In this document: positions 8,247 to 15,903 of the stretch, piece by piece | Position numbering within the stretch: position 1 is the stretch's first letter | How the letters are laid out: every line of letters starts with the position of its first letter | DNA from: Oscillospiraceae bacterium | Lineage (GTDB): Bacteria; Bacillota; Clostridia; Oscillospirales; Oscillospiraceae | Reading direction: 5' to 3' | Length of the DNA stretch: 21,466 nt | Assembly (NCBI GenBank): GCA_017646545.1 | Contig: JAGCMI010000084.1 | Span: 1 to 21,466, forward strand | Position numbers and translations under genes: made by a program | Notes under the pieces: model-generated | Database searches by the model: none | Told to the model about the DNA's origin: nothing | Seen by the model: the letters and a program-made list of their open reading frames with translations, nothing else

Positions 8247-9764
8247 CTACTTTCTGTGGCCGCCCACCTGACCGTTGCGCTGACGGGTGGTGGCCCCCTG
8301 CTGATAGTTCATTCCTTTTAAGATGGCATTGCTGCCAAATTTCTGCCGAATCTGCAGCACCGCCTCCTGCCGACGCAGTTCCCGCTGCTCCTGCGCCTGC
8401 TGCCGCTGCTGACGCAGGTTCTCCTCCTCGAAATTCGTGAACATGTCCAACTGCACCATTTCCTCTTCCTGCTGCTGCACCTGCTGCCGCTGCAGCACAT
8501 GGCAGGCCGCCACCGTCACCCGGCGCACCAGAAGTTGGGGATTGACAATCCGGTCGAACAGCGCCATGGTCTTTTCCATGACCAGACGGGTGGAAGAGGT
8601 GTATTTCCCCAAATTGGCCGTGCCGGTGCTGTGCTTGGGGATGGCCCGGCCATAGAGATCGGTGACCACCGGACCTGTATATTGGATCTTGGGATCGGTG
8701 AGGCTTTCCCGGTCATAGCCGATGGTCAGCACAATCTGATCCGTCTGTAATTTTTTCTCCACCAGATCCAGCACCAGAAGATCCAGCATCTCCTCCACAA
8801 TGATGCGCGCCTTGGGCACGGGGTAAGGCTCCGACAGCACCTGCCCGGAGGAAATGCTGCTGCTTTCCGGTTTGTAGGCTTTGATCTGGGCGATGGTGCA
8901 ATCTTCAAAACCCCAGGCATGGTCAATGAGCAATTGGGCATTGACCCCAAAAAGCTTATAAAGCAAATCCTCATTATAGTAGTCCGTGGATTTGCCCACG
9001 GAGCACAGCGCCACATCCCCCATGGTTTTCATGCCGTATTTTTCCAGTCGACGACTGTATCCCCTGCCCACCCGCCAGAAATCCGTGATGGGCTCATGGT
9101 CCCACAGCTGCTGCCGATAGCTCATTTCGTCCAACTGGGCAATGCGGCAGCCATGTTCATCTGGCGGCATTTTCTTCGCCACGATGTCCATGGCCACTTT
9201 CGCCAGATATAAATTGGTGCCGATGCCGGCAGTAGCGGTGATGCCGCTCTCCTCCAGCACCGCCCGTACCAGTTTTTCCGCTAGCTGCCGGGGCGTTGCG
9301 CGATATGTATTTAAATAAGGTGTCAGATCGATGAACACTTCGTCGATGGAGTAAACATGGATGTCCTCCGGAGCGATATATCGCAGGTATACATTATATA
9401 TATAAGAAGACACTTCCATATATAATCCCATCCGGGGTGTGGCCACGATGAAATCGATCTTCAGCGCAGCATCTGCCGCCAGTTCGTTGGCATCGTAGGA
9501 TTTTCCCGTAAATTGCTGGCCCGGCGCCCGATACCGCCGCTGGGCATTGGCCAAACGCACCTGCTGATTGGCTTCAAACAATCTGGCTCTGCCGGAAACA
9601 CCGTAGGCTTTCAGCGCCGGCGTTACCGCCAGACAAATGGTCTTTTCCGTGCGGCTCTCATCCGCCACCACCAAAAGCGTGGTCAGCGGATCCAGCCCCC
9701 GCTGGCGGCACTCCACCGAGGCATAAAAAGATTTCAGGTCAATACACAAATAGGCTCGTTCCAT
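8247..9764 (-). CDS. Y-family translesion DNA polymerase (UmuC/UvrX type)
   Basis: Error-prone polymerase that copies past DNA damage, 505 residues. The catalytic carboxylates are visible: D9 in CIDLKSFYASVE (7-18) and D141/E142 in YSIDEVFID (138-146). The palm/finger region (1-about 200) is followed by the thumb and little-finger domains. QLDMF (438-442) near the C-terminus matches the sliding-clamp-binding consensus. It lies in a Gln/Glu-rich, probably coiled tail, which ends in a segment typical of clostridial UvrX-like proteins (NAILKGMN...ATTRQRN...GGHRK). Start: ATG with GGGGGTG just upstream. The promoter carries a LexA-like box, so SOS induction is likely. The downstream YolD-like gene is co-transcribed. 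Subfamily (UvrX versus UmuC) is from context. Confidence 0.94.
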   Translation of the reverse strand: MERAYLCIDLKSFYASVECRQRGLDPLTTLLVVADESRTEKTICLAVTPALKAYGVSGRARLFEANQQVRLANAQRRYRAPGQQFTGKSYDANELAADAALKIDFIVATPRMGLYMEVSSYIYNVYLRYIAPEDIHVYSIDEVFIDLTPYLNTYRATPRQLAEKLVRAVLEESGITATAGIGTNLYLAKVAMDIVAKKMPPDEHGCRIAQLDEMSYRQQLWDHEPITDFWRVGRGYSRRLEKYGMKTMGDVALCSVGKSTDYYNEDLLYKLFGVNAQLLIDHAWGFEDCTIAQIKAYKPESSSISSGQVLSEPYPVPKARIIVEEMLDLLVLDLVEKKLQTDQIVLTIGYDRESLTDPKIQYTGPVVTDLYGRAIPKHSTGTANLGKYTSSTRLVMEKTMALFDRIVNPQLLVRRVTVAACHVLQRQQVQQQEEEMVQLDMFTNFEEENLRQQRQQAQEQRELRRQEAVLQIRQKFGSNAILKGMNYQQGATTRQRNGQVGGHRK

Positions 9765-9784
9765 GTTTTCACCCCCTTGTGATC

Positions 9785-9813
9785 ATTATAATATACGAAC
9801 ATTTGTTTTTCAA
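9785..9813 (-). promoter_or_regulatory. Sigma-A promoter of the polymerase-yolD operon
   Basis: On the minus strand, TTGAAA (9808-9813) and a perfect TATAAT (9785-9790) are spaced by exactly 17 bases. The ATG is about 20 bases downstream of the -10, so the leader is very short. Confidence 0.8.
9796..9809. promoter_or_regulatory. LexA (SOS) box, near consensus
   Basis: CGAAC-ATTT-GTTTT matches the Gram-positive LexA/DinR consensus CGAAC-N4-GTTCG at eight of ten positions. It lies between the -35 and -10 of the polymerase promoter, where a bound repressor would block RNA polymerase. Its location upstream of a translesion polymerase strengthens the call. Confidence 0.72.
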
Positions 9814-9826
9814 TAGCAATTTCAGA

Positions 9827-9858
9827 CAAAAAATTACCGCTCCAAACGGAGCGGTAAT
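9827..9858 (-). terminator. Rho-independent terminator of the aph-nudix-gnat operon
   Basis: Eleven-base perfect stem ATTACCGCTCC/GGAGCGGTAAT with a four-base loop, followed on the minus strand by six T residues. It begins five bases beyond the GNAT stop codon and separates that operon from the SOS promoter downstream. Confidence 0.92.
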
Positions 9859-9863
9859 CAAAA

Positions 9864-10373
9864 TCATTTTAATTTTTTATCAAAGGCCATTCGGTCGCCA
9901 CCGCTCTGAATCACGGTGCCGCAATAGGCAAAGCCGTGTTTCTCCAGTACATGGCGCATTCTCAAATTGGCCTCCAGTGTATCGATCCGCAGGATATCCA
10001 CCCCGCGGGAGCGGGCCTCTTCCCCGATCAGACGGAAGGTCTCCCCCGTCAGACCCATGCCACGGAAAGCAGAAGAAATGGCAATGCGATGCACCACCGC
10101 ATACGCCCCCTCATAATGCCAGGCGCCACGGATCAGCGGATAGGACGGATCTCCCTCAAAGCCCAGATAGAAATAGCCTGCCGGCACACCGTCCACACAC
10201 AAAAACCAGCCATCACCGGAAAGCAAATCCTTTTCCACCGTGGCACTGTCCGGATAGCCGTCCGCCCATTGGACAAAGCCCTGCGCCCGCTGAAATTCCC
10301 GTCCGCTGGACAAAATATCCAGACAAATAGAAATTTCCTGGGGCAGCGCCTTTCTCAGCGTACATTTTGCCAC
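9864..10373 (-). CDS. GNAT-family N-acetyltransferase
   Basis: Predicted acetyl-CoA-dependent acetyltransferase of 169 residues; substrate unknown. The acetyl-CoA loop is visible as RIAISSAFRGMGLTG (96-110), matching the Q/R-x-x-G-x-G/A motif. It is followed by a helix, the RIDTLEANLRMRHVLEKHGF region (about 129-148) typical of motif B, and a final beta strand. The start is a GTG: GGAGG lies seven bases upstream, inside the end of the preceding small gene, which makes GTG more likely than an internal ATG. It is last in a four-gene operon with APH-type and Nudix enzymes and is followed by a strong terminator. The setting suggests small-molecule modification, but no specific substrate can be read from the sequence. 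Confidence 0.88.
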   Translation of the reverse strand: MAKCTLRKALPQEISICLDILSSGREFQRAQGFVQWADGYPDSATVEKDLLSGDGWFLCVDGVPAGYFYLGFEGDPSYPLIRGAWHYEGAYAVVHRIAISSAFRGMGLTGETFRLIGEEARSRGVDILRIDTLEANLRMRHVLEKHGFAYCGTVIQSGGDRMAFDKKLK

Positions 10374-10375
10374 CT

Positions 10376-10600
10376 TCAGTCCTCCATTTCGTCCAGCAAT
10401 TCCCGGACCTCATCTATGGCATCTTCCAGCACCTCATGCTCGTCCGCCCATTCTTCATAGGCTTCGCTGCCCATCCGCTTGGGCTCCCGCTCATCCAGTT
10501 CCTGCAGCCGCTGCTCCAGTTCCTGCAGATACGCTTCCAGTTCCTGCCGAGTCATATCTTCCAGGAACTTTTCCTCTTGGGGTTTCTTAAATTCGATCAT
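10376..10600 (-). CDS. Small acidic helical protein, hypothetical
   Basis: A 74-residue protein not assigned to a family. It is very rich in Glu, Asp and Leu, with a heptad-like QELEAYLQELEQRLQELDE stretch (about 19-37), and so is probably a coiled coil. It has no signal peptide, membrane helix or cysteine. The ATG overlaps the stop of the Nudix gene by four bases (ATGA), and GGAGGGG precedes it. Only two bases separate its stop from the GTG of the acetyltransferase, whose ribosome site it contains. This tight packing argues that it is a real gene and translationally coupled. Function unknown. Confidence 0.75.
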   Translation of the reverse strand: MIEFKKPQEEKFLEDMTRQELEAYLQELEQRLQELDEREPKRMGSEAYEEWADEHEVLEDAIDEVRELLDEMED

Positions 10601-10998
10601 CTCTTCCCCTCCATCAGTTTTTTCAAGATATCTTCATCCGCCGGGCAGAAATCAAAGTTGGGAATTTCCTCCACCGTGATCCAGCGGATATCGTTATGTT
10701 CCAGCATCTGAGGCTTGCCGGCAGCGATGACACTATGAAATAAGGTCAGCCGTACCAGCAGGTCGGGATAATCATGGAGCACTTCCATAAATACATCCCC
10801 CACAGCCACTTCCACCGCCAGCTCCTCCCGGCATTCCCGCACCAACGCTTGCTGCTTGGTTTCACCGGGGTCCACCTTGCCGCCCACAAATTCCCACAGC
10901 AATCCTCTTGCCTTATGGGCAGGGCGCTGGCAAATAAGAAAGCGGTCGCCTTCCCAAATAAGCGCTGCCACCACTTCCGTGACTTTCCGATTTTCCAT
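10597..10998 (-). CDS. Nudix hydrolase, MutT/8-oxo-dGTPase-like
   Basis: Cytoplasmic pyrophosphohydrolase of 133 residues. The Nudix box runs from G40 to V62 (GKVDPGET...RECREELAV). The key REXXEE core is R54, E55, E58, E59, and E46 is conserved. The usual aliphatic position after RE is Cys56, and the usual Gly near the box end is Ala61; both are tolerated in MutT/NudG-like enzymes. The N-terminal strand VVAALIWEGDRFLICQRP and the LLWEFVGGKV segment match the (d)CTP/8-oxo-dGTP sanitation branch (MutT, NudG). A role in cleaning oxidised nucleotides is plausible but unproven. It lies 46 bases after the APH-type gene and overlaps the small acidic gene by four bases. Confidence 0.9.
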   Translation of the reverse strand: MENRKVTEVVAALIWEGDRFLICQRPAHKARGLLWEFVGGKVDPGETKQQALVRECREELAVEVAVGDVFMEVLHDYPDLLVRLTLFHSVIAAGKPQMLEHNDIRWITVEEIPNFDFCPADEDILKKLMEGKR

Positions 10999-11044
10999 GC
11001 TCTTTCACCTTCTATCCTTCCATCACGCAGGGCAAAACCCACAC

Positions 11045-11830
11045 TCAGCCAAATACTTCCGCTGCCGCAATGGTGCGGAAAACTTCCTCTTCCACTTTAT
11101 CCCGCCCATAGGCGTCGAGAAAACGGTCTTTATACCGGTCGGTTTTCAAGTTAAACTGCAGCGACCACATCCCCCAAAACAGATCCACATGCCGATCGCC
11201 CACACCGCCGGCATCCAAATCGATGAACCCGGCAAATTCCCAGTTATTGAGCAGAATATTGGGCAGGCAGTAATCTCCGTGGAGCAGGGTATCGGTTTTC
11301 AGATACTTTCCCGTCGCCTCCAAAACAGCCCAAGCCTCTTCGGCTGAGGCATAGCCCCAGTTATCTGGGAACAGATACACATCGTAAGTCTTTTTCTCAT
11401 AATTTTTTCTGGCGGCAGACAGATAGTCCGCCGTCCGATCTGCCACGGGGCAGCCGGAAAAGGCAGTTTCGTGCAGCTGCCGCAGAAGCTGGGCGGTGGT
11501 GTCGCACAGCCGCACGGGGTCATTCAAATATGCAGGATCAATGCAATCTTCGCCCTGAATTTTGCGGGTCAGCATCCAATCATTTTCTCCACTTTCATAC
11601 AGCAAAACTTCTGCGCTTAATCCATTTTTGTGAAAAAATGAAGTTAATTCCGCCTCTTTTTGAAGCGTGCCGCCGGCAGCGGTTTTCAAATAAAATCCCG
11701 TATCTTTATCCAGAAAATAGACTCGCGCCGCCCGGGAGCAGCTGCTGTCAAACACCGCAGCATCCTCCAAAAAAGGATGAAATGCCACAGGGATATCTTC
11801 CTTGTTCAACCGAATCGGTTTTCGCTGCAT
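11045..11830 (-). CDS. APH-family phosphotransferase (aminoglycoside 3'-phosphotransferase-like)
   Basis: Kinase-like enzyme of 261 residues resembling APH(3') enzymes, which phosphorylate 3'-hydroxyls of aminoglycosides with ATP. A putative ATP-binding lysine is K49 (FYLKT), with Glu at 59/61 in the following helix. The catalytic loop is HGDYCLPN (184-191, catalytic D186, N191). The metal-binding aspartate is D204 in GFIDLDAGGVGDRHVDL, where APH(3') proteins usually have IDLGR or IDCGR. A longer frame starts at 11971, but the ATG at 11830 is chosen: it has GGAGGGG ten bases upstream and a perfect TATAAT lies inside the longer frame. It is first in the operon with Nudix and GNAT genes. Many such chromosomal homologues do not confer resistance, so the substrate is open. 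Confidence 0.85.
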   Translation of the reverse strand: MQRKPIRLNKEDIPVAFHPFLEDAAVFDSSCSRAARVYFLDKDTGFYLKTAAGGTLQKEAELTSFFHKNGLSAEVLLYESGENDWMLTRKIQGEDCIDPAYLNDPVRLCDTTAQLLRQLHETAFSGCPVADRTADYLSAARKNYEKKTYDVYLFPDNWGYASAEEAWAVLEATGKYLKTDTLLHGDYCLPNILLNNWEFAGFIDLDAGGVGDRHVDLFWGMWSLQFNLKTDRYKDRFLDAYGRDKVEEEVFRTIAAAEVFG

Positions 11831-11863
11831 CGCACACCACTCCCCTCCGGGCAATTTGAGAAT

Positions 11864-11892
11864 ATTATATCCCATCCGTCCTTCAGATGCAA
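11864..11892 (-). promoter_or_regulatory. Promoter of the aph-nudix-gnat operon
   Basis: On the minus strand, TTGCAT (11887-11892) and a perfect TATAAT (11864-11869) are spaced by 17 bases. It gives a leader of about 27 nt to the ATG at 11830. Confidence 0.75.
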
Positions 11893-11902
11893 GAAAAAGA
11901 CT

Positions 11903-11930
11903 TTGTTTTTGCCGGCAAATGTGGTATAAT
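11903..11930 (+). promoter_or_regulatory. Promoter of the HIT gene, extended -10 type
   Basis: A perfect TATAAT (11925-11930) is preceded by TG one base upstream, the extended -10 signature. A weak -35 (TTGTTT, 11903-11908) sits 16 bases away. It is back to back with the aph promoter; the two -35 elements are about ten bases apart. Confidence 0.7.
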
Positions 11931-11959
11931 GACAAAAAATATATTTTGGAGGTACATCT

Positions 11960-12379
11960 ATGAAAGATCAAAACTGCGACTATTGCATGGGCGGCGAGAT
12001 TTTATCCGGCTTCGGCATCAAAATCTGCGACCTGAAGGTAAGCCAGCTGATTCTCTTCAAGGAGCAGAGCCATCCCGGTCGTGTCATCGTGGCCTACAAG
12101 GATCATGTTTCCGAGCTGGTGGACATTTCCGCTGAGGAAAGAGCGCTGTTCTTTGAGGATGTGGCTGTTGCGGCCAAGGCCATCCACAAGGCTTTCTCCC
12201 CCGACAAGGTCAACTACGGTGCCTATGGCGATGGCGGCTGCCACCTCCACTTCCATCTGGTGCCCAAGTACAAGGGTGAATTCGAATGGGGCACCCCCTT
12301 CGCCATGAACCCCGGCAAGACCTACCTCAGCGAAGCAGAATATGCCGCCATGATCGAAAAAATCAAGGCAGCACTGTAA
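11960..12379 (+). CDS. HIT-family nucleotide hydrolase/transferase
   Basis: Small cytoplasmic HIT-superfamily protein (139 residues). The catalytic histidine triad is HLHFH (95-99, His95/97/99) followed by LVPKY, as in Hint-type purine nucleoside phosphoramidases and Fhit-type dinucleotide hydrolases. An N-terminal CDYC (6-9) plus Cys94 could hint at a zinc site, seen in some HIT proteins; this is a guess. GGAGG lies eight bases before the ATG. It is a single-gene unit with its own extended -10 promoter and a strong terminator. Confidence 0.92.
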   Translation: MKDQNCDYCMGGEILSGFGIKICDLKVSQLILFKEQSHPGRVIVAYKDHVSELVDISAEERALFFEDVAVAAKAIHKAFSPDKVNYGAYGDGGCHLHFHLVPKYKGEFEWGTPFAMNPGKTYLSEAEYAAMIEKIKAAL

Positions 12380-12390
12380 AAAGCACAAAA

Positions 12391-12420
12391 GGGCGCGGTA
12401 GCTACTACCGCGCCCATCTT
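12391..12420 (+). terminator. Bidirectional rho-independent terminator
   Basis: Eleven-base perfect stem GGGCGCGGTAG/CTACCGCGCCC with a three-base loop. It is followed by ATCTTTTTATTT on the plus strand and by TTTTG on the minus strand. It serves the HIT gene (plus) and, less strongly, the convergent YgjV-like gene (minus). Confidence 0.92.
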
Positions 12421-12421
12421 T

Positions 12422-12925
12422 TTATTTCTTTTTGCTGCACAGAGAAATGATGCCTGCCACCAGCACAATGGTATTGGTGATCACACCCACAAAATTCAAA
12501 ATAAAGATGTTAAACACCGCAAACAGCGCCACACTCACCAAAAAGGCGATCTTCAGCGCCTGCTCATTGTTCTGAAAGCGGAACACCGCCAAGGTGTATT
12601 CCAAATTGGCGACGATGGGCAGCCAGCCCACCAATCCCAAATTGTTGAAGAAAATACCAAAACCCACACCCAGCGCCACCATGATCCACTGCACCGCTTT
12701 GCCGGTAACATTACCGATGGCCAGAAAATTACGCAAAATGCTCACCGCATTCTGCACCGCGCCACTGTAGCCCCTGAGGACCACCGCGCCGATGCCATAA
12801 AAAGTCTGGCTTAAATTTTGCACCATCAGCACGCCCTTGGCCGTTTTTCGAGTGGAACTGATAGAATCCGTAATCATGGCTAACAGGCTGCACAGATTGC
12901 CCACAACCAAAGTCACGCTGTTCAT
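12422..12925 (-). CDS. YgjV-like inner membrane protein
   Basis: Integral membrane protein of 167 residues with about five hydrophobic helices and a short KKK tail at the C-terminus. The pattern SSTRKTAKGVLMVQNLSQTF followed by YSGAVQNAVSILRNF resembles the YgjV (Imp-YgjV) family: a positively charged loop after helix 1, then a helix with conserved Asn and an LRN motif. The function of that family is unknown. GGGAG precedes the ATG, and a well-formed promoter lies 35 bases upstream. It is monocistronic and convergent with the HIT gene, with which it shares a terminator. Confidence 0.7.
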   Translation of the reverse strand: MNSVTLVVGNLCSLLAMITDSISSTRKTAKGVLMVQNLSQTFYGIGAVVLRGYSGAVQNAVSILRNFLAIGNVTGKAVQWIMVALGVGFGIFFNNLGLVGWLPIVANLEYTLAVFRFQNNEQALKIAFLVSVALFAVFNIFILNFVGVITNTIVLVAGIISLCSKKK

Positions 12926-12959
12926 TCTTCCACTCCCTTTCTCGCCACATTTTTCTTCT

Positions 12960-12987
12960 ATTATACTGAGAATTCCTCATTTGTAAA
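12960..12987 (-). promoter_or_regulatory. Promoter of the YgjV-like gene
   Basis: On the minus strand, TTTACA (12982-12987) and a perfect TATAAT (12960-12965) are spaced by 16 bases, with the ATG about 35 bases downstream of the -10. Confidence 0.7.
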
Positions 12988-13131
12988 GAAAAACCCTTGT
13001 TTTGGATAACCATTCAACCAAATCCAGCCACGCTTCCTTGTCGAGCGCAGACACTGCATTTCTTCCTCCGGATGATGAAAATATGCCATGCAACAAAAGT
13101 ATATATATTTTAGCATTATTAATAAAAGTAA
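12988..13131. other. Divergent intergenic region between the YgjV-like and M20 genes
   Basis: AT-rich spacer with no supported gene. A 90-codon frame on the minus strand spans it but has no ribosome site and overlaps both promoters. No repeat or RNA structure was recognised beyond the flanking promoters. Confidence 0.5.
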
Positions 13132-13160
13132 TTGACGAACTTTACGTATCTTAGTATAAT
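13132..13160 (+). promoter_or_regulatory. Sigma-A promoter of the M20-MFS operon
   Basis: TTGACG (13132-13137) and a perfect TATAAT (13155-13160) are spaced by exactly 17 bases. Transcription would start near 13167, leaving a leader of about 87 nt. Confidence 0.85.
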
Positions 13161-13167
13161 ATACCCA

Positions 13168-13180
13168 TAACAACGTGTTA
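13168..13180. promoter_or_regulatory. Possible operator palindrome at the M20 start site
   Basis: TAACA-ACG-TGTTA is a five-base inverted repeat beginning eight bases after the -10, at the predicted transcription start. That is a usual place for a repressor site. No regulator gene is adjacent, and short palindromes can occur by chance. Confidence 0.35.
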
Positions 13181-13253
13181 CACAGCTTTTGCAACTTCCT
13201 CACGGTTCTTACCGGAGCGCTGCGTATCACCAAACAAGGAGGTACTCCATTTT

Positions 13254-14429
13254 ATGAACTACTATGAAAGAGCCCTCGCACTGCGGGAGGAAACGGTCGC
13301 CCTTCGTCGGTATCTGCACACCAATGCCGAAGTGGGTCTGGTTATGCCGAAGGCCAAGGCCTATGTGATGGAAAAACTGGCTGAATATGGTCTGGAACCC
13401 AAGGAATGCGGCCACGGTGTTACCGCCACTGTGGGCAACGGTGGCAAATGCATCCTGCTCCGGGCCGATATGGACGCACTGCCCATGGGCGAAGAAAGCG
13501 GTGAGCCCTTTGCCTGCCCCACCGGCACCGAAGCCCATTGCTGCGGTCACGATTTCCATGCCGCTATGCTGCTGACCGCTGCCAAAATGCTGAAAGAAAA
13601 CGAAGCCAATCTGGAAGGTACTGTAAAGTTTATGTTCCAGACCGGTGAGGAGACTTTCGAAGGCGCCAAGGATATGCTGGAGCATGGCATTCTGGAAAAT
13701 CCTGCTCCCGATGTCGCCCTGGCTTACCACGTCACCTCCGGCAAAATGCCCATCGGCATCTATATGTACAACAACACCGGCACCATGATGTTCTCCGTGG
13801 ATGGTTTCAAGATCACCATCACCGGCCGCGGCGGTCACGGTGCATACCCCCACACCTCCATTGACCCCATCAACATCGCTGTCCATGTCTATCTGGCACT
13901 GGAAGCCCTCATCGCCCGGGAAGCCGATCCCAACAAGGCCTGCGTGCTGACGGTGGGTAAGTTCTCCGCCGGCTCCGCTGCAAATATCATCCCCGAAAAG
14001 GCGGAACTGCAGGGCACCATCCGTTCCAACGACAAGGCCAACCGAGAGCTGTTGGTGCGCAGAATGAAGCAGGTTGCCATCAAGACCGCAGATGCATATG
14101 GCGGTACTGCCGAGATCGAAATGCTCTCCGAGGTTCCCCCGCTGGTTTGCGATCCGAAGCTGACCACCGAATTTGCTGACTATATGAAGAATATGGGCAT
14201 TCCCGGTGCCTATCCCTATTCCGGCATTTCTGCCAGCGCTTCGGAAGACTTTGCCTCCATCGCAGAAAAGATCCCCGGCACTTTTATGTACATTTCTGCC
14301 GGCTATCTGGACGACCGCGGTGCAGCCCCCGCCCATAACCCCAAGGTGCAATTTAATGAGGATGTTTGCCCCGTGGGCGCTGCCTGCTATGCCCATTGCG
14401 CCACTGAGTGGTTGAAGAACAACAAGTAA
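13254..14429 (+). CDS. M20 family amidohydrolase/metallopeptidase (M20D type)
   Basis: Cytoplasmic di-metal amidohydrolase of 391 residues that cleaves N-acyl amino acids or small peptides (relatives: hippurate hydrolase, IAA-amino-acid hydrolase, N-acetyl-diaminopimelate deacetylase). Expected metal ligands are present: Cys97 and His99 in HCCGHDFH (95-102), Glu132/Glu133 in TGEETFEGA (130-138), His159 in AYHV, and His361 in HNP. The dimerisation domain carries GRGGHGAYPH (191-200), and a conserved SEDF sits at 330-333. GGAGG precedes the ATG. The MFS transporter gene follows 45 bases later in the same transcript, suggesting uptake or export of the hydrolase's substrate or product. Exact substrate cannot be told from the sequence. 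Confidence 0.92.
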   Translation: MNYYERALALREETVALRRYLHTNAEVGLVMPKAKAYVMEKLAEYGLEPKECGHGVTATVGNGGKCILLRADMDALPMGEESGEPFACPTGTEAHCCGHDFHAAMLLTAAKMLKENEANLEGTVKFMFQTGEETFEGAKDMLEHGILENPAPDVALAYHVTSGKMPIGIYMYNNTGTMMFSVDGFKITITGRGGHGAYPHTSIDPINIAVHVYLALEALIAREADPNKACVLTVGKFSAGSAANIIPEKAELQGTIRSNDKANRELLVRRMKQVAIKTADAYGGTAEIEMLSEVPPLVCDPKLTTEFADYMKNMGIPGAYPYSGISASASEDFASIAEKIPGTFMYISAGYLDDRGAAPAHNPKVQFNEDVCPVGAACYAHCATEWLKNNK

Positions 14430-14474
14430 GCAAATTCCCGAAAGGGCAATATTAAATAAAAAGGAGCAACATTT

Positions 14475-15890
14475 ATGTCTACTGCGCTTATCCAGCTCAG
14501 CAAGGGTAAAAAGACCCTTGTCTCCTTCGGTGCCATCATGTTGACAGTTGCCGTGGCTTGCTACGGTCTGGCTCTGATGACCCTGGTCCCCCCCATCCTG
14601 CAGCGTCTGGATGGCATGGCCTTCGCCGGTCTGGTGGGTCTGTGCATCTCTCTGGGTATCACCCTGCTGTCCCCCATCGGCGGCAAGCTGGGCGATATCT
14701 TCGGCCGTAAAGCTGTTGTCATTGTGGCAGGTCTGATCAATCTGGTCTGCGGCATCGGCATCGCTTTCGCCTCCAACGTTCTGGTCCTGCTGATCTGCTG
14801 CTTCGGTGTCGGCTTCTCCCAAGGCGCATACGTTTCCGCCCCCTCCATCATCATGGGTCTGATCAACGATCGCAAGAACGTTCCCAAGGCAATGGGCTAC
14901 CTGACCATGGCTCTGTCCATTGGCGGTACCGGCGGCTCCATTCTGGCCGGCATCCTCACCGACATGGGTATGCTGAACGCAGCCATCCTGTTCCCCGCTA
15001 TTCCTCTGGTTCTGGGCATCGTGTTCATCGGTCTGTGCTACCCCAACGACAAGTCCGGCAAGTCCGTCAGCATTGACTATAAGGGCATCGTACTGATGGC
15101 TCTGTCCCTGCCCGCCATCACCCTGTCCCTCAGCGGTTCCACTCTGGGCTGGAGCAATCTGGTCAGCATCATTGTTTTTGTTGTTGGTGTTTTGTTCGCT
15201 GCCATCCTGATCAAGCACGAGTCCTCCATCGAGCAGCCCATCATCCCCATCAAGCTGTTCAAGGAAAGAGATTACCTGCTGTTCCTGCTGGTCGGTGCTA
15301 TCTGCTACTTCGGCCGCGGTGCTTTTGATAACTACGCACCTCTGGGTGCCCAGGAAGTCATCAAGACCTCCGTCGCTCTGTCCGGCTCCCTGCAGCTGCC
15401 CAAGACCATTCTGACCATGTTCGTGCCCGCTATTGCCGGTGTTTGGATGGCCAAGAAGAAGGCCAACATGTGGAAGGCAATGTTCGTCGCTACCCTGCTG
15501 TTCGCAATTCCCCTGCTGGCTATGGGCTTCACCGTCCAGGCAGGCTGGTACATCTGGATCTACTTCGCTGTGATCACCATCTCCGGTATTGCTGAGTCCT
15601 TCCGCGGCATCTCCTTCACCCCCGCTGCTCAGAGCGTTCTGAAGCCCGAGGATATGGGCATCGGCACCTCCATGATCAACTTCGCAAACTCCCTGGTGGC
15701 TTCCATTGCCGCTGCTATCTACAGCGCAATCTACGGCATGTGCACCGCTTCCGGTGTTACTGCTGACACTGTTCAGAAGGGCGTCAACGGTGTCTTCCTG
15801 ACCGCCGGCATCGTCACTGTGGTGGGCGTGGTCATCGTTCTGACCAAGGTCCGTCCCATGCTGAAAAAAGAAGAAGTAGCCGCCGAATAA
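14475..15890 (+). CDS. MFS transporter (DHA2-like)
   Basis: Major facilitator protein of 471 residues with about 12-14 hydrophobic helices. Motif A is clear between helices 2 and 3: GGKLGDIFGRK (69-79). A glycine-rich helix SIGGTGGSILAGILTD follows in the position of motif C, which marks antiporter-type drug/metabolite exporters of the EmrB/QacA group. The C-terminus is charged (KKEEVAAE) and cytoplasmic. AAAGGAG precedes the ATG. It is the second gene behind the M20 amidohydrolase promoter and is followed by a strong terminator. Substrate unknown; coupling to the amidohydrolase is inferred from the operon. Confidence 0.88.
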   Translation: MSTALIQLSKGKKTLVSFGAIMLTVAVACYGLALMTLVPPILQRLDGMAFAGLVGLCISLGITLLSPIGGKLGDIFGRKAVVIVAGLINLVCGIGIAFASNVLVLLICCFGVGFSQGAYVSAPSIIMGLINDRKNVPKAMGYLTMALSIGGTGGSILAGILTDMGMLNAAILFPAIPLVLGIVFIGLCYPNDKSGKSVSIDYKGIVLMALSLPAITLSLSGSTLGWSNLVSIIVFVVGVLFAAILIKHESSIEQPIIPIKLFKERDYLLFLLVGAICYFGRGAFDNYAPLGAQEVIKTSVALSGSLQLPKTILTMFVPAIAGVWMAKKKANMWKAMFVATLLFAIPLLAMGFTVQAGWYIWIYFAVITISGIAESFRGISFTPAAQSVLKPEDMGIGTSMINFANSLVASIAAAIYSAIYGMCTASGVTADTVQKGVNGVFLTAGIVTVVGVVIVLTKVRPMLKKEEVAAE

Positions 15891-15903
15891 TTTCCCCTCA
15901 CAT

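Noticed and set aside
11831..11971. N-terminal extension of the APH-like frame
   Set aside because: It contains the promoter -10 and -35 elements and the ribosome site for the shorter start, so it is not translated.
12961..13233. 90-codon minus-strand frame in the YgjV-M20 intergenic region
   Set aside because: It covers both divergent promoters and has no start signal or recognisable motif.
13227..15218. 663-codon minus-strand frame opposite the M20 and MFS genes
   Set aside because: Its translation is Gly/Gln/His-rich without motifs, while the plus strand has complete M20 and MFS signatures with ribosome sites.
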